DNA of 64,000 bases from Pseudomonas sp. Irchel 3E20 (GCF_900187645.1 NZ_FYEE01000001.1:558001-622000), one strand, 5' to 3'. Shown: positions 1 to 10,249, counted from the first letter of the stretch. Notes: generated by a model not told the origin, from the sequence alone. Program-made: numbers and translations.

Positions 1-73
1 GTCATCAATACTGCAGTTTTGCCGCGCAATCGCTAGAATGGCGGCCTTTGCGAAGTTCTGGAGTCTCCCCCTA

Positions 74-922
74 ATGCGCACTTTTCGTCTGGTGATTGCT
101 TGCCCGGACCGCGTCGGCATCGTTGCTAAAGTCAGTAACTTTCTGGCGTCCCATAACGGTTGGATCACTGAAGCGAGCCATCACTCGGACAACCTCAGCG
201 GTTGGTTCTTCATGCGTCACGAGATTCGTGCCGACTCCTTGCCCTTCGGTATCGAGGCCTTGCGCGAGGAATTCGCGCCCATCGCCCAAGAGTTCTCGAT
301 GAACTGGCGCATCACCGACACCGCGCAGAAAAAACGCGTGGTGCTGATGGCCAGCCGCGAGTCCCATTGCCTGGCGGACTTGCTGCACCGCTGGCACAGC
401 GATGAACTCGATTGCGAGATTTCCTGCGTGATCTCCAACCACAATGACCTGCGCAGCATGGTCGAGTGGCACGGCATCCCGTACTACCACGTGCCGGTCG
501 ACCCGCAGAACAAACAGCCGGCGTTCGCCGAAGTCTCGCGCCTGGTCAAACAGCACGAGGCCGAAGTGGTGGTACTGGCACGCTACATGCAAATCCTGCC
601 GCCGGACCTGTGCAGCGAGTACGCCCACAAAGTCATCAACATCCATCACAGCTTTCTGCCCTCGTTCGTCGGCGCCAAGCCGTACCACCAGGCTTCGATG
701 CGCGGCGTGAAGTTGATTGGTGCCACGTGCCACTACGTCACCGAAGAGCTGGACGCCGGGCCGATCATCGAGCAGGACGTGGTGCGCGTGAGCCACAGCG
801 ACAGCATCGAGGACATGGTGCGTTTTGGCCGTGACGTCGAGAAGATGGTGCTGGCCCGAGGCCTGCGTTATCACCTGGAAGACCGCGTGTTGGTGCACGG
901 CAACAAGACCGTGGTGTTCTGA
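74..922 (+). CDS. purU: Formyltetrahydrofolate deformylase PurU
   Basis: PurU hydrolyses 10-formyltetrahydrofolate to formate and tetrahydrofolate, balancing the one-carbon pool and feeding formate to purine synthesis. The 282-residue product starts MRTFRLVIACPDRVG, an N-terminal ACT domain (about residues 5-85) followed by a formyltransferase-fold domain. The catalytic His lies in NIHHSFLPSF and the catalytic Asp in TEELDAGPI. An in-frame ATG exists 36 bases upstream, but the family begins at the ATG used here. Length is normal and the frame intact. It is read alone, followed closely by a small ORF. Identification is secure. Confidence 0.96.
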   Translation: MRTFRLVIACPDRVGIVAKVSNFLASHNGWITEASHHSDNLSGWFFMRHEIRADSLPFGIEALREEFAPIAQEFSMNWRITDTAQKKRVVLMASRESHCLADLLHRWHSDELDCEISCVISNHNDLRSMVEWHGIPYYHVPVDPQNKQPAFAEVSRLVKQHEAEVVVLARYMQILPPDLCSEYAHKVINIHHSFLPSFVGAKPYHQASMRGVKLIGATCHYVTEELDAGPIIEQDVVRVSHSDSIEDMVRFGRDVEKMVLARGLRYHLEDRVLVHGNKTVVF

Positions 923-945
923 TACCCACCCTGGAGGTGTTTGCG

Positions 946-1116
946 ATGGCCGACCCGCTGGACAAAGCCACCTCCCAGGCCCCGGCGACCCTGGGCGAGG
1001 GTTGCCTGAGCCGTTACGACCCCGACGACCTGAGCCCGGAGGATGGCACCGAGTTTCCCGGTGCCGCCGAACTCTGGGACCAGCTCAAGCCCGACGCCGA
1101 GGCCCCTGCCTCCTGA
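946..1116 (+). CDS. Small acidic hypothetical protein (56 aa)
   Basis: This is a 56-codon open frame 23 bases after purU. It has a strong ribosome-binding site (GGAGG, eight bases before the ATG). The product (MADPLDKATSQAPAT...) is rich in Asp, Glu and Pro with no membrane segment or recognised domain. Its 3' half overlaps, antisense, the last 103 bases of the leftward deacetylase gene. That deacetylase tail is low-complexity and may be a run-on, which favours this ORF being real. Function is unknown. The call rests on the ribosome-binding site, the position behind purU and the plausible composition. Confidence 0.5.
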   Translation: MADPLDKATSQAPATLGEGCLSRYDPDDLSPEDGTEFPGAAELWDQLKPDAEAPAS

Positions 1117-1850
1117 GCCGCCAGCCACCCGGCCTTGGTCATGGGCCGGCGACCTTCTTCCAGCAATTGCCCCAGGGTGTCGAGCCAATAGCGGCGCGAC
1201 CGCCCGTGGCGCATGTCCACCGGGTGCAGCCCCAGGCGAATCACCGGCTCCTGGCGCCAGCGCTGGCGCCGTTGTTCGCACACCCAGTGCGAAACGCTTC
1301 GGCGCCAGGCACTGCGGGCACTCCACACCAGCCCCGGGGCGGCCACGGCGGTGAAATCTGGTAAGCGGTACAGGTGCTGCATGTCGCTGGTGTAGCGCAG
1401 CGGTAAGCGTCGCAACGCCTGGCGCGTGCCTGCGCTCATCAACCACGCCGGGGCGACGAAGCCCTGCACCGGCCAGCGGTAGCGCTCGAACAGCTCCAGG
1501 CCACGGTGCAGGCGCGTCAGGGCCGCGGCCTCGGATAACCGATAAAACTCGCCTTCGTGGGTATACACCCGGCGCATGAACCAATCCCGTGGACCGCTTG
1601 GCGGCGGGCCGTCGTCGGCGTGGAAGTAGCCATGCAGGGCCAGTTCGTCGCCGCGCGCCAGGCGTTGCTCGAGCAGGCTGCACAACGCGGGGTGGGCCTC
1701 GAGGGGCGCGCGGTGGTGAAAGTGCGGCACCACCAGCCAGGTCATGGGGATGTTGCCCAGGGCATCGACGGCTTGCACCAGGGGTTGGTAGTCGGCCCAG
1801 GTGTGTGGCGCCACATCGTGCAGCACCAGCAACAGGCTGCGTTCAGCCAT
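1014..1850 (-). CDS. DUF2334-type polysaccharide deacetylase family protein
   Basis: The 278-residue protein begins MAERSLLLVLHDVAPHTW, the opening strand of the NodB-like/DUF2334 deacetylase fold, in which an early Asp and later His residues bind a metal. Further fold motifs are GDELALHGYFH (about residues 67-77) and VIRLGLHPVD near residue 210. Such enzymes are thought to remove acetyl groups from polysaccharides or glycolipids. No signal peptide is visible. The start overlaps the end of the upstream glycosyltransferase gene by eight bases, so the two are probably translated together. The last 30 residues are Ser/Pro/Gly-rich and lie antisense to a small ORF, so the true C-terminus may be ancestrally shorter. 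Confidence 0.8.
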   Translation of the reverse strand: MAERSLLLVLHDVAPHTWADYQPLVQAVDALGNIPMTWLVVPHFHHRAPLEAHPALCSLLEQRLARGDELALHGYFHADDGPPPSGPRDWFMRRVYTHEGEFYRLSEAAALTRLHRGLELFERYRWPVQGFVAPAWLMSAGTRQALRRLPLRYTSDMQHLYRLPDFTAVAAPGLVWSARSAWRRSVSHWVCEQRRQRWRQEPVIRLGLHPVDMRHGRSRRYWLDTLGQLLEEGRRPMTKAGWLAAQEAGASASGLSWSQSSAAPGNSVPSSGLRSSGS

Positions 1851-2955
1851 GGGCGCGCAGTGGGGCCTGGCCGGCGACTACGGCCCGGTAGTGGTGCAGC
1901 AGGCTATCGACCACCCTGTCCCAGGAGTATTGCTGTTCGACGTGGCGCCGCGCCTGCCGCCCCAGCCGTTTAGGGTCGTGGCGCAGCAGTTCGGCCACGG
2001 CGCTGGCCATGGCTCGCGGGTCGCCGGGGGCGCAGAGCAGGCCGCACTCGGGGGTGACGATTTCGCTGAACGCCCCGGCCGCCACCGCAACCACCGGCAG
2101 GCCGCAGGCCATGGCTTCGAGCAGCACCAGGCCGAAGGTTTCCTGGTCGCCGGCATGCAGCAGCGCATCGGCGCTGGCCATCAGGCGTGCCACTTGGGCG
2201 GCGGGGCAGAATTGATCGACCACGGTGACGTTGTCCGGCACCGCCGTGGGCATGGATGAGCCCACCAGTAGCAGGTGGTAGCGCTCCCCCAGGTGCTGCA
2301 TGCAACGCAGCAACACCGGCAGGTTTTTCTCCTTGGCGCCGCGCCCGGCGAAAATCAACAGGTGGGTGTCGGCGGCGATGCCCAACTCGGCCCGCAGGCC
2401 CGGGTCGCGGGCGGCGGGGGTGAAGGTGTGCAGGTCCACGCCCAGGGGTTGGACGTGGACGTTGCGCACCCGTAAGCGCATGAGTTTGTCGGCGATCACC
2501 TGGCTGGGGGCCAGCACCCGGTCGAAATGGCCGTAGAGCTTGCGCACGTAGGCTTCGACATTGGGCGTGCACCAGGTACCCATGCGGTTACTGGCCAACA
2601 GGGGCAGGTCGGAGTGGTAGAAACCGATGACCGGCACGTCCCACTGGCGCCGCGCGTCGAGGGCCGCCCATGCGGTCAGGTAGGGGTCGCCGACTTCAAT
2701 CAGGTCGGGCTGCAAACGACGCAACGCCTTGCACCACGGCGCCAGGCGCACCGGGAAGCGGTAGCCCTTGCCGAAGGGCACGGCTGGGCTGGCGACGGTG
2801 TGGACGCCATCGTGCTCGCCACTGCGCGCGCCGGGTATCAGCAGGCTGTGTCGAATGCCTGGGTGAGTGCCCAGGCGATGGTGCTTGGCATCCAGGTAAG
2901 TGCGCACGCCGCCGCTGGCCGGGGCGTAGAACATGGTGATGTCGGCGATGTGCAC
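1843..2955 (-). CDS. GT4-family glycosyltransferase
   Basis: The 370-residue protein is a GT-B fold glycosyltransferase of family GT4. It starts MHIADITMFYAPASGGVRTY, the N-terminal Rossmann domain with a Gly-rich acceptor loop. The C-terminal nucleotide-sugar domain shows HLLIFAGRGAKEKN and the E-x7-E motif in QETFGLVLLEAMACGLPVV. It probably transfers a sugar from an activated donor to a lipid or polysaccharide acceptor at the cytoplasmic face of the membrane. It is the first gene of a two-gene leftward unit with the DUF2334 deacetylase (eight-base overlap), suggesting one pathway that adds then deacetylates a sugar. Donor and acceptor are not predictable. Confidence 0.88.
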   Translation of the reverse strand: MHIADITMFYAPASGGVRTYLDAKHHRLGTHPGIRHSLLIPGARSGEHDGVHTVASPAVPFGKGYRFPVRLAPWCKALRRLQPDLIEVGDPYLTAWAALDARRQWDVPVIGFYHSDLPLLASNRMGTWCTPNVEAYVRKLYGHFDRVLAPSQVIADKLMRLRVRNVHVQPLGVDLHTFTPAARDPGLRAELGIAADTHLLIFAGRGAKEKNLPVLLRCMQHLGERYHLLLVGSSMPTAVPDNVTVVDQFCPAAQVARLMASADALLHAGDQETFGLVLLEAMACGLPVVAVAAGAFSEIVTPECGLLCAPGDPRAMASAVAELLRHDPKRLGRQARRHVEQQYSWDRVVDSLLHHYRAVVAGQAPLRAHG

Positions 2956-3039
2956 GGTGCGTATCCCTCCCGTCGAGCCTGATGTTCAGGGTTGACCTTG
3001 ATGAAGGATAGTTGTTCGGTTGGATGTAGGCGGTGAGCG

Positions 3040-3070
3040 CCCCTGACGTAGGCAAAGGCCTGGTCAGGGG
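3040..3070 (-). terminator. Possible hairpin after the chemoreceptor gene
   Basis: CCCCTGAC at 3040-3047 and GTCAGGGG at 3063-3070 form an eight-pair stem with a 15-base loop, just past the stop codon of the leftward chemoreceptor gene. No clear T-run follows, so it is only a possible terminator. Confidence 0.35.
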
Positions 3071-3087
3071 GCTTGAGGGGCGTCAGG

Positions 3088-4980
3088 TCAGATGCGGAAG
3101 CTGCCGACCAGGTGCTTGAGGCGGGCGGCTTGCTGTTCCAGGTCGGAACAGGCGCGCAGGGTGGCTTGCAGGTTTTCCACGCCCTCTTGGTTGAGGGTGT
3201 TGATTTCGGTGATATCGACGTTGATCGACTCGACCACGGCGGTTTGCTCTTCGGTGGCGGTGGCCACCGATTGGTTCATGCCGTCGATCTCGCCGATGCG
3301 CTGGGTCACGCTGGTGAGGCGTTCGCCGGCCTGGTTGGCGATTTCCACGCTGTCCTGGCTGTGGCGCTGGCTTTCACTCATGGTGCTGACCGACTCGCGG
3401 GCGCCCACTTGCAGCTCTTCGATCATGGTTTGCACCTGTTGCGCCGACTCCTGAGTGCGGTGCGCCAGGTTACGCACTTCGTCGGCCACCACCGCGAACC
3501 CGCGCCCGGCCTCACCGGCCCGTGCCGCCTCGATAGCGGCGTTGAGCGCCAGCAGGTTGGTCTGCTGGGAAATGCTGGTGATGACTTCCAGGATCTGCCC
3601 GATGTTTACGGTTTTGCTGTTAAGCGACTCGATATTGCTGCTGGAGGCGCTGAGCATCACCGACAACTGGTTCATCGCCGCGATGCTGCGGTCTACCACC
3701 TGCTGGCCATCGGTGGCCAGGCTGCGTGCCTCGCTGGAGTGTTGGGAGGCGAGGGCAGCGTTCTGGGCGATTTCCTGGGCGGCGGCGCCCAATTGATTGA
3801 TGGCGGCCGCGACGCTGCTGGTGCGCGAAGACTGCTGGTCGGAGTTGAACATCGACGAGTTGGAGGCACTGACTACCCGCAACACCACCTCGTTGACGTG
3901 CTCGGTGGCCGAGGACACTTCGCGGATAGACGTATGAATACGCTGCACGAAGTGGTTGAACGCGGTGCCCAGGGTGCCGAATTCGTCGTGGCTGTGGATG
4001 TTCAGGCGGCGGGTCAGGTCGCCTTCACCGTCGGCAATGTCCTGCATGGCGCGGGTCATCACGTGCAGCGGTTGCAGCAGGATGCGGATCAGCATGCCCA
4101 GCAGGGCGATGATGATGACCACTGCGATCACCGTGGCAATGATGGCCGAGGTGCGGAACTTGCTGAGCATGGCGAAGGCTTTGCCTTTGTCCATGGACAG
4201 GCCGATGTACCAGTTGACCGAGGGCAGGCCCTTGATCGGGGTGAACGAGACGATGCGCGTGACGCCGTCGAGTTCCACTTCGCTGAAGCCGCCGCCGATA
4301 CGCGGCGCGTTGTGGGGGAACACGTCGCTCAGGCTTTTCATCACCAGGGCTTTATTGGGGTGGACGAGGATCTTGCCGTCGCTGCTGACCAAAAAGGCGT
4401 AGCCCATACCGCCAAAATCCAGGGCGTTAATGGTCTCGACCAGGGTTTGCAGGCTCAGGTCGCCGCCGACCACACCCACGCTTTGCCCGGCCTTTTTCGA
4501 GGCGCTGGCCACCGAAATAATCAACTGCTGGGTGGCGGCATCGATATAGGGTTCGGTCAGTGTGGAGCCGCTGCTGGCCTCGGCACCTTTGTACCAGGGG
4601 CGCACACGGGGGTCGAAACCGTCGGGCATCTTCGCGTCGGGGCGGATGGTGAAGCTGCCGCTGGCATCGCCCAGGTAGGACGCCATGAAGGTGGACGACA
4701 GGGCTTTTTGTTCCAGCAGGCTAGCAACGGCGGCAGGCTCGGGGTTGATGGCAATGTTCTGGGCCAGGTTTTCCACCAGCAGGATGCGCCCGCTCAACCA
4801 GGTCTGGATGTTGCCGGCGGTGACCTCGCCCATTTCGTGCAGATAGTCATCCAGGTCGCTGCGGATCGCGTTGCGCTGTAAATAGTCGTTGTACAGCGTG
4901 AAGGAGGCGAAGGCAGCAATGACGATGAGGGCGGCGGCAAGCAGGATTTTATGGCTGAAACGCAGATTTTTGTTCATCAC
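3088..4980 (-). CDS. Methyl-accepting chemotaxis protein with dCache amino-acid sensor
   Basis: This is a 630-residue transmembrane chemoreceptor. A first membrane helix (about residues 10-30) precedes a periplasmic double-Cache domain (about 35-270). A second helix (about 280-305), a HAMP linker and a long cytoplasmic coiled coil follow, with the signalling tip [20 protein letters not shown]. The Cache domain carries the amino-acid-binding signature known from PctA-type receptors: R127, W129, Y130, Y145 and D174. The usual first Tyr is Phe here (F122). It probably senses amino acids or related amines and signals through CheW/CheA. It is monocistronic. The start could also be the second Met. 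Confidence 0.92.
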   Translation of the reverse strand: MMNKNLRFSHKILLAAALIVIAAFASFTLYNDYLQRNAIRSDLDDYLHEMGEVTAGNIQTWLSGRILLVENLAQNIAINPEPAAVASLLEQKALSSTFMASYLGDASGSFTIRPDAKMPDGFDPRVRPWYKGAEASSGSTLTEPYIDAATQQLIISVASASKKAGQSVGVVGGDLSLQTLVETINALDFGGMGYAFLVSSDGKILVHPNKALVMKSLSDVFPHNAPRIGGGFSEVELDGVTRIVSFTPIKGLPSVNWYIGLSMDKGKAFAMLSKFRTSAIIATVIAVVIIIALLGMLIRILLQPLHVMTRAMQDIADGEGDLTRRLNIHSHDEFGTLGTAFNHFVQRIHTSIREVSSATEHVNEVVLRVVSASNSSMFNSDQQSSRTSSVAAAINQLGAAAQEIAQNAALASQHSSEARSLATDGQQVVDRSIAAMNQLSVMLSASSSNIESLNSKTVNIGQILEVITSISQQTNLLALNAAIEAARAGEAGRGFAVVADEVRNLAHRTQESAQQVQTMIEELQVGARESVSTMSESQRHSQDSVEIANQAGERLTSVTQRIGEIDGMNQSVATATEEQTAVVESINVDITEINTLNQEGVENLQATLRACSDLEQQAARLKHLVGSFRI

Positions 4981-5159
4981 TTGGGGTGTCCGCTAAGGTC
5001 TTAATGTCCGGGGCGTGCAATGGCAAAAGCACGCAAAATGGCCAGCATTGAAAATAAGCTGATACTTCCACCGCTCCTTAGGGAATTATCTGACGTTAAT
5101 TTCAGTCTTTTCCGGTCTCTCGCTACTCTCTATCGACCGTTCAGAGCCAAAGCTTAACC

Positions 5160-6659
5160 ATGGGTGACAAAATGCCTGATTCATCGCAACTCGTTATCGG
5201 TGCCGACCTCACAGGGCAGCCCATTGCCCAGGCCATGCGCTTGGCCAACCGCCACGGGCTGATCGCGGGGGCGACCGGCACCGGCAAGACCGTGACCCTG
5301 CAACGCCTGGCCGAAGCCTTCAGCGACGCGGGCGTGGCGGTGTTCGCCGCCGACATCAAGGGCGACCTGTGCGGCCTCGGCGCCGCCGGCAACCCCCAGG
5401 GCAAAGTGGCCGAGCGCATCGCCGGCATGCCGTGGCTCAACCACGCGCCGGCGGCCTACCCGGTGACCCTGTGGGACATCCACGGCAAGAGCGGTCATCC
5501 GTTACGCACCACCTTGAGTGAAATGGGCCCATTGCTGCTGGGCAGCCTGCTGGAACTGACTGACAGCCAGCAGTCGGCGCTCTACGCCGCGTTCAAGGTG
5601 GCGGACCGCGAAGGCCTGTTGTTGCTGGACCTCAAGGACCTCAAGGCGCTGCTCAACCATTTGCGCGACAACCCGCAGTTGCTGGGCGACGACAGTGCAT
5701 TGATGACCACCGGCTCCAGCCAGGCACTGATGCGCCGTTTATCGAGCCTGGAGCAACAGGGCGCCGAGGCGTTGTTCGGCGAACCGGCGCTGCAACTGCA
5801 AGACATCCTCGCGCCGGCCAGCGACGGCCGCGGGCGCATTCATTTGCTCGATGCCAGCCGCTTGGTGCACGAAGCGCCGAAGGTTTACGCGACCTTCCTG
5901 CTGTGGCTGCTGGCGGAGCTGTTCGAGCAATTGCCCGAACGCGGCGACAGCGAAAAGCCGTTGCTGGCGCTGTTTTTCGACGAGGCGCACTTGCTGTTCG
6001 CCGGCACCCCCAAAGCCTTGCAGGAGCGCTTGGAGCAAGTGGTGCGGCTGATCCGTTCCAAGGGTGTGGGGGTGTACTTCGTCACCCAGTCGCCGGGCGA
6101 CCTGCCCGATGACGTGTTGGCGCAGTTGGGTTTGCGCATCCAGCACGGCTTGCGTGCCTTCACCGCCAAGGAGCAGAAGTCCCTGCGGGCGGTGGCCGAA
6201 GGCTTCAGGCCCAACCCGGCGTTCGATGCTTTGGCGGTGCTGACCGAGTTGGGCACCGGCGAGGCGCTGGTGGGCACCCTTCAAGAAAAGGGCACGCCGG
6301 GGATGGTCCAGCGAGTGTTGGTGGCGCCGCCGCAGTCGCGCATCGGGCCGTTGACCGAGGCCGAGCGCGGCGCCTTGATCGCCGCCTCGCCGTTGCAGGG
6401 GCGCTACGACAAACCCATCGACCGCGAGTCGGCCTATGAAGTGTTGATGAACCGCAAGGGCCTGGGGCCGCAAGAGGACGCGGCGCCCGGTACGGCTGAC
6501 GCCGCGCAGCCGAGTTTTGTCGACCGTGCCGGGGAGTTCTTGGGTACGCCGACCGGGCGGGCGCTCAAATCCATGGTGGGGCAGATGGCCAACCAGATGG
6601 GCCGCCAATTGGTGCGCGGCTTGATGGGGTCGCTGCTGGGCGGGAGCAAGCGCAAGTAA
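5160..6659 (+). CDS. HerA/VirB4-like P-loop ATPase, DUF853 (YjgR-like)
   Basis: The 499-residue protein has a Walker A motif GATGTGKT (about residues 37-44) and a Walker B-like strand LLALFFDEAHLLF near residue 275. QSPGDLPDDVLAQLG downstream is typical of the DUF853/YjgR family of HerA-type helicase-like ATPases. The Gly-rich C-terminus and predicted cytosolic location fit. Family members are widespread in proteobacteria, but their cellular role has not been settled. A second in-frame ATG 12 bases downstream is an alternative start. It is divergent from the chemoreceptor gene and converges on dciA. Confidence 0.9.
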   Translation: MGDKMPDSSQLVIGADLTGQPIAQAMRLANRHGLIAGATGTGKTVTLQRLAEAFSDAGVAVFAADIKGDLCGLGAAGNPQGKVAERIAGMPWLNHAPAAYPVTLWDIHGKSGHPLRTTLSEMGPLLLGSLLELTDSQQSALYAAFKVADREGLLLLDLKDLKALLNHLRDNPQLLGDDSALMTTGSSQALMRRLSSLEQQGAEALFGEPALQLQDILAPASDGRGRIHLLDASRLVHEAPKVYATFLLWLLAELFEQLPERGDSEKPLLALFFDEAHLLFAGTPKALQERLEQVVRLIRSKGVGVYFVTQSPGDLPDDVLAQLGLRIQHGLRAFTAKEQKSLRAVAEGFRPNPAFDALAVLTELGTGEALVGTLQEKGTPGMVQRVLVAPPQSRIGPLTEAERGALIAASPLQGRYDKPIDRESAYEVLMNRKGLGPQEDAAPGTADAAQPSFVDRAGEFLGTPTGRALKSMVGQMANQMGRQLVRGLMGSLLGGSKRK

Positions 6660-6691
6660 AGAGGGGCGACACGCGAGCAGGCCCGCCGCCC

Positions 6692-7147
6692 TTACACCTT
6701 GGGTTTGGCGTGGGCTGCCAGCCGCTCCAGCGCGGCGCGCAGGTTCGGGTCGCTGATGCCATCGGCCGTGGCCTGGATGGTCTCGGCTGCGGCGCAGGAC
6801 AAATCCAGGGTGTGGCCGGCAGCGCCTTGCTGCACGGTGGGCGGCTGCACCTTGAACAGAATGCGCGTCAGGCTGGCGAACTCATCGAAGGCCAGTAATT
6901 GGCGCTGCAAGCGTTTTTGCTGGTAGCGCAACCGGGTGGCCCAATGCCCGTCGGTGACGATCAACAGCAGGCTGCCTTCGCGCCAGGACGCCACGTGGCA
7001 ATGCTCGCGGGCGGCCGGTTGCAATTGGCTTTCCACCAGGCGCTGCAAATGGGCCAGGCGTTGGGCGTGGTTGAAAATGGCTTTTAATGGCTTGGCTTCA
7101 CGCAGCAGGACGGCGGGTGCCCGGGCGGTGAGGGGGCGAAATGCCAT
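6692..7147 (-). CDS. dciA: DciA-family replicative helicase loader (DUF721)
   Basis: This 151-residue protein belongs to the DUF721/DciA family. DciA replaces DnaC/DnaI in most bacteria and helps load the DnaB helicase at replication origins. The N-terminal KH-like DUF721 domain is recognisable from the helix LREAKPLKAIFNHAQRLAHL and the later GSLLLIVTDGHWATRLRYQ. The C-terminal third is variable, as usual. Its position divergent from secA is common in pseudomonads and supports the assignment. The gene stands alone with about 300 bases before secA. Confidence 0.88.
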   Translation of the reverse strand: MAFRPLTARAPAVLLREAKPLKAIFNHAQRLAHLQRLVESQLQPAAREHCHVASWREGSLLLIVTDGHWATRLRYQQKRLQRQLLAFDEFASLTRILFKVQPPTVQQGAAGHTLDLSCAAAETIQATADGISDPNLRAALERLAAHAKPKV

Positions 7148-7452
7148 GACTGGACACCTGGAGTAACAGAGCGGCCATGGTAGCAGAAACAGCCTGTGGC
7201 ACCCTGGCCCATTGCGCGGGGCAAGCTTTGCCCATTAAATCAATGACTAACTAATGCCCCGCGCGGGTTGAAGTTAAACAAAACGCCCTTATTTTAAGTG
7301 AGCCCCGTCACAGCGCTGTGCCAGCATCGTGGAATAACGCCACTTTCCTCACCACCGTTTCCGGGTAGAATGCTCGTTCGCGCGGCCATGAGGGCTGCTC
7401 GGGCGACTCACGGGGCCGCCCTCCATCCCTATGTGTGGAAGAACCTGCCGAT
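7148..7452. other. Divergent promoter region between dciA and secA
   Basis: About 305 bases without a convincing ORF. A candidate -10 (TAGAAT, 7366-7371) lies about 80 bases before secA, with only a weak -35 (TTTCCT, 7344-7349, spacer 16). An AT-rich stretch lies at 7220-7300. No secM-like leader gene, riboswitch or strong hairpin was recognised. Confidence 0.5.
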
Positions 7453-10188
7453 ATGTTTGCGCCTTTGTTAAAGAAACTTTTTGGAAGCAAGAATGAGCGT
7501 GAAGTCAAACGCATGCTCAAAACGGTGCAGCTGGTCAATGCCTTCGAAGAGCAGATGGTCGCTCTCTCGGACGAGCAATTGCGCGCCAAGACCGAAGAGT
7601 TCAAGGCCCGCATAGCCAAAGGTGAGACCCTCGACAAGCTCCTTCCCGAAGCCTTCGCGGTTGCCCGTGAAGCGGGCAAGCGGGTCATGGGCATGCGCCA
7701 CTTCGATGTCCAGTTGATCGGCGGCATGACCTTGCACGAAGGCATGATCGCGGAAATGCGCACCGGTGAAGGCAAGACGCTCGTCGCCACCCTTGGCGTG
7801 TACCTCAACGCTCTGTCCGGCAAGGGCGTGCACGTGGTGACGGTGAACGATTACCTGGCCCGCCGTGACGCCAACTGGATGCGCCCGCTCTATGAGTTCC
7901 TCGGCCTGACGGTCGGCGTGGTTACGCCGTTCCAGCCGCCGGAAGAAAAGCGTGCCGCCTACGCCGCCGATATCACCTACGGCACCAACAACGAATTCGG
8001 TTTCGACTACCTGCGCGACAACATGGCGTTCAGCATGGAAGAAAAATTCCAGCGCGAACTCAACTTTGCCGTGATCGACGAAGTCGACTCCATCCTCATC
8101 GACGAAGCCCGTACCCCGCTGATTATCTCCGGCCAGGCCGAAGACAGTTCCAAGCTCTATATCGAGATCAACAAGTTGATCCCGCAACTGGAGCTGCATG
8201 TCGAGGAAGTGGAAGGCGAAGTCACCAAGGCCGGCCACTACACCGTCGACGAGAAGACCCGCCAGGTCGAGCTCAACGAAGCGGGCCACCAGTTCATCGA
8301 GGAAATGCTCACCCGCGTCGGCCTGCTGGCTGAAGGCGAGAGCCTGTACTCGGCGCATAACCTGGGCCTGTTGACCCACGTTTATGCCGGCCTGCGTGCG
8401 CACACGCTGTTTCACCGCAATATCGAATACATCGTGCAGGAAGGCCAGGTCGTCCTGGTGGACGAACACACTGGCCGCACCATGCCGGGCCGTCGTCTGT
8501 CCGAAGGCCTGCACCAGGCCATCGAGGCCAAGGAAAACCTGAACATCCAGGCCGAAAGCCAGACATTGGCCTCGACCACGTTCCAGAACTACTTCCGCCT
8601 GTACAACAAGCTCTCCGGCATGACCGGTACGGCCGACACCGAAGCGTTCGAGTTCCACCAGATCTACGGCCTGTCCGTGATGGTGATCCCGCCGAACAAG
8701 CCGTTGGCGCGCAAGGACTACAACGACCTGGTGTTCCTGACCGCCGAAGAGAAGTACGCGGCGATCATCAATGACATCAAGGAAGGCATGGCCCAGGGCC
8801 GTCCGATCCTGGTGGGCACCGCGACCATCGAGACCTCCGAGCACGTTTCGCGCCTGCTTGAGAAAGAAGGCATCGAGCACAAGGTGCTCAACGCCAAGTT
8901 CCACGAGAAGGAAGCGGAAATCATCGCCCAGGCCGGTCGCCCGGGTGCGTTGACCATCGCCACCAACATGGCCGGTCGCGGTACCGACATCCTGCTGGGC
9001 GGCAACTGGGAAGTGGAAGTCGCTTCCCTGGAAAACCCTACACCGGAACAGATCGCCCAGATCAAAGCCGATTGGCAGAAGCGCCACCAGCAAGTGCTCG
9101 AGTCGGGCGGTTTGCAGGTGATTGCCTCCGAGCGCCACGAATCGCGCCGTATCGACAACCAATTGCGTGGCCGTGCCGGTCGCCAGGGTGATGCCGGTTC
9201 CAGCCGTTTCTACCTGTCGCTGGAAGACAGCCTGATGCGCATCTTCGCCTCTGACCGGGTGAAGAACTTCATGAAGGCCCTGGGCATGCAGCCGGGCGAG
9301 GCGATCGAGCACCGCATGGTGACCAACGCCATCGAAAAGGCCCAGCGCAAGGTTGAAGGCCGCAACTTCGATATCCGTAAGCAATTGCTGGAGTTCGACG
9401 ACGTCAACAACGAGCAGCGCAAGGTGATCTACCACATGCGCAACACGCTGTTGGCCGCTGACAACATTGGCGAGACCATCGCCGATTTCCGTCAGGACGT
9501 GCTCAACGCCACCGTCAGCGCCCACATCCCGCCGCAATCGCTGCCCGAGCAGTGGGACGTGGCGGGCCTGGAAGCCGCCATCGAAAGCGATTTCGGCGTG
9601 AAGCTGCCGATCCAGCAGTGGCTCGACGAAGACGACCACCTCTACGAGGAGACGCTGCGCGAGAAGCTGATGACCGAGCTGCTGGCCGCGTACAACGAGA
9701 AAGAAGAGCAGGCGAGCGCCGAGGCGCTGCGCACCTTCGAGAAGCAGATCGTGCTGCGTGTGCTCGACGACCTGTGGAAAGACCACCTCTCGACCATGGA
9801 TCACCTGCGCCACGGCATCCACTTGCGTGGCTATGCGCAGAAGAACCCGAAGCAGGAGTACAAGCGCGAATCCTTCACGCTGTTCTCCGAGCTGCTGGAT
9901 TCGATCAAGCGCGACTCGATCCGTGTCTTGTCCCACGTCCAGGTTCGCCGCGAAGACCCGATCGAAGAAGAAGCGCGCCTGCGCGAGGAGGCCGAGGCAT
10001 TGGCCGCCCGCATGCAGTTCCAGCACGACGAAGCCCCAGGCCTCGAAGAGCCGCAAATCCTCGGCGAGGAAGTCGATGTCGCCCTGGCTACCGCGCCGGT
10101 GCGCAACGAGCAAAAGCTGGGCCGCAATGAGCTGTGCTACTGCGGTTCGGGCAAGAAGTTCAAGCACTGTCACGGGCAGATCCAGTAA
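7453..10188 (+). CDS. secA: Preprotein translocase ATPase SecA
   Basis: SecA is the motor of general secretion: it binds preproteins and drives them through SecYEG using ATP. The 911-residue product starts [16 protein letters not shown]. An in-frame ATG 18 bases earlier is ignored because the family starts here. Motifs in order are Walker A (MRTGEGKT, about residue 100), DEAD-type [14 protein letters not shown] (about residue 207), helicase motifs NMAGRGTDI and RGRAGRQGD, and a C-terminal zinc site [13 protein letters not shown] that binds SecB and phospholipid. It is full length and monocistronic, closed by a strong terminator. Confidence 0.98.
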   Translation: MFAPLLKKLFGSKNEREVKRMLKTVQLVNAFEEQMVALSDEQLRAKTEEFKARIAKGETLDKLLPEAFAVAREAGKRVMGMRHFDVQLIGGMTLHEGMIAEMRTGEGKTLVATLGVYLNALSGKGVHVVTVNDYLARRDANWMRPLYEFLGLTVGVVTPFQPPEEKRAAYAADITYGTNNEFGFDYLRDNMAFSMEEKFQRELNFAVIDEVDSILIDEARTPLIISGQAEDSSKLYIEINKLIPQLELHVEEVEGEVTKAGHYTVDEKTRQVELNEAGHQFIEEMLTRVGLLAEGESLYSAHNLGLLTHVYAGLRAHTLFHRNIEYIVQEGQVVLVDEHTGRTMPGRRLSEGLHQAIEAKENLNIQAESQTLASTTFQNYFRLYNKLSGMTGTADTEAFEFHQIYGLSVMVIPPNKPLARKDYNDLVFLTAEEKYAAIINDIKEGMAQGRPILVGTATIETSEHVSRLLEKEGIEHKVLNAKFHEKEAEIIAQAGRPGALTIATNMAGRGTDILLGGNWEVEVASLENPTPEQIAQIKADWQKRHQQVLESGGLQVIASERHESRRIDNQLRGRAGRQGDAGSSRFYLSLEDSLMRIFASDRVKNFMKALGMQPGEAIEHRMVTNAIEKAQRKVEGRNFDIRKQLLEFDDVNNEQRKVIYHMRNTLLAADNIGETIADFRQDVLNATVSAHIPPQSLPEQWDVAGLEAAIESDFGVKLPIQQWLDEDDHLYEETLREKLMTELLAAYNEKEEQASAEALRTFEKQIVLRVLDDLWKDHLSTMDHLRHGIHLRGYAQKNPKQEYKRESFTLFSELLDSIKRDSIRVLSHVQVRREDPIEEEARLREEAEALAARMQFQHDEAPGLEEPQILGEEVDVALATAPVRNEQKLGRNELCYCGSGKKFKHCHGQIQ

Positions 10189-10216
10189 AGCCCCGTTTCA
10201 CAGGCTGATACACCCG

Positions 10217-10249
10217 CGCCGCGACCGGCTCCTGCCGTCGCGGCGTTTT
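10217..10249 (+). terminator. Intrinsic terminator after secA
   Basis: CGCCGCGAC (10217-10225) pairs with GTCGCGGCG (10237-10245) across an 11-base loop, followed by TTTT. It is a perfect nine-pair GC-rich stem 28 bases after the secA stop. Confidence 0.85.

Noticed and set aside
3073..4881. A 602-codon open frame antisense to the chemoreceptor gene
   Set aside because: Composition is Gly/Val/His-rich shadow of a coiled-coil gene; the opposite strand has a full chemoreceptor.
7468..10173. A 901-codon open frame antisense to secA
   Set aside because: It mirrors secA codon bias in a GC-rich genome, has no ribosome-binding site and no recognisable domain; secA itself is unmistakable.
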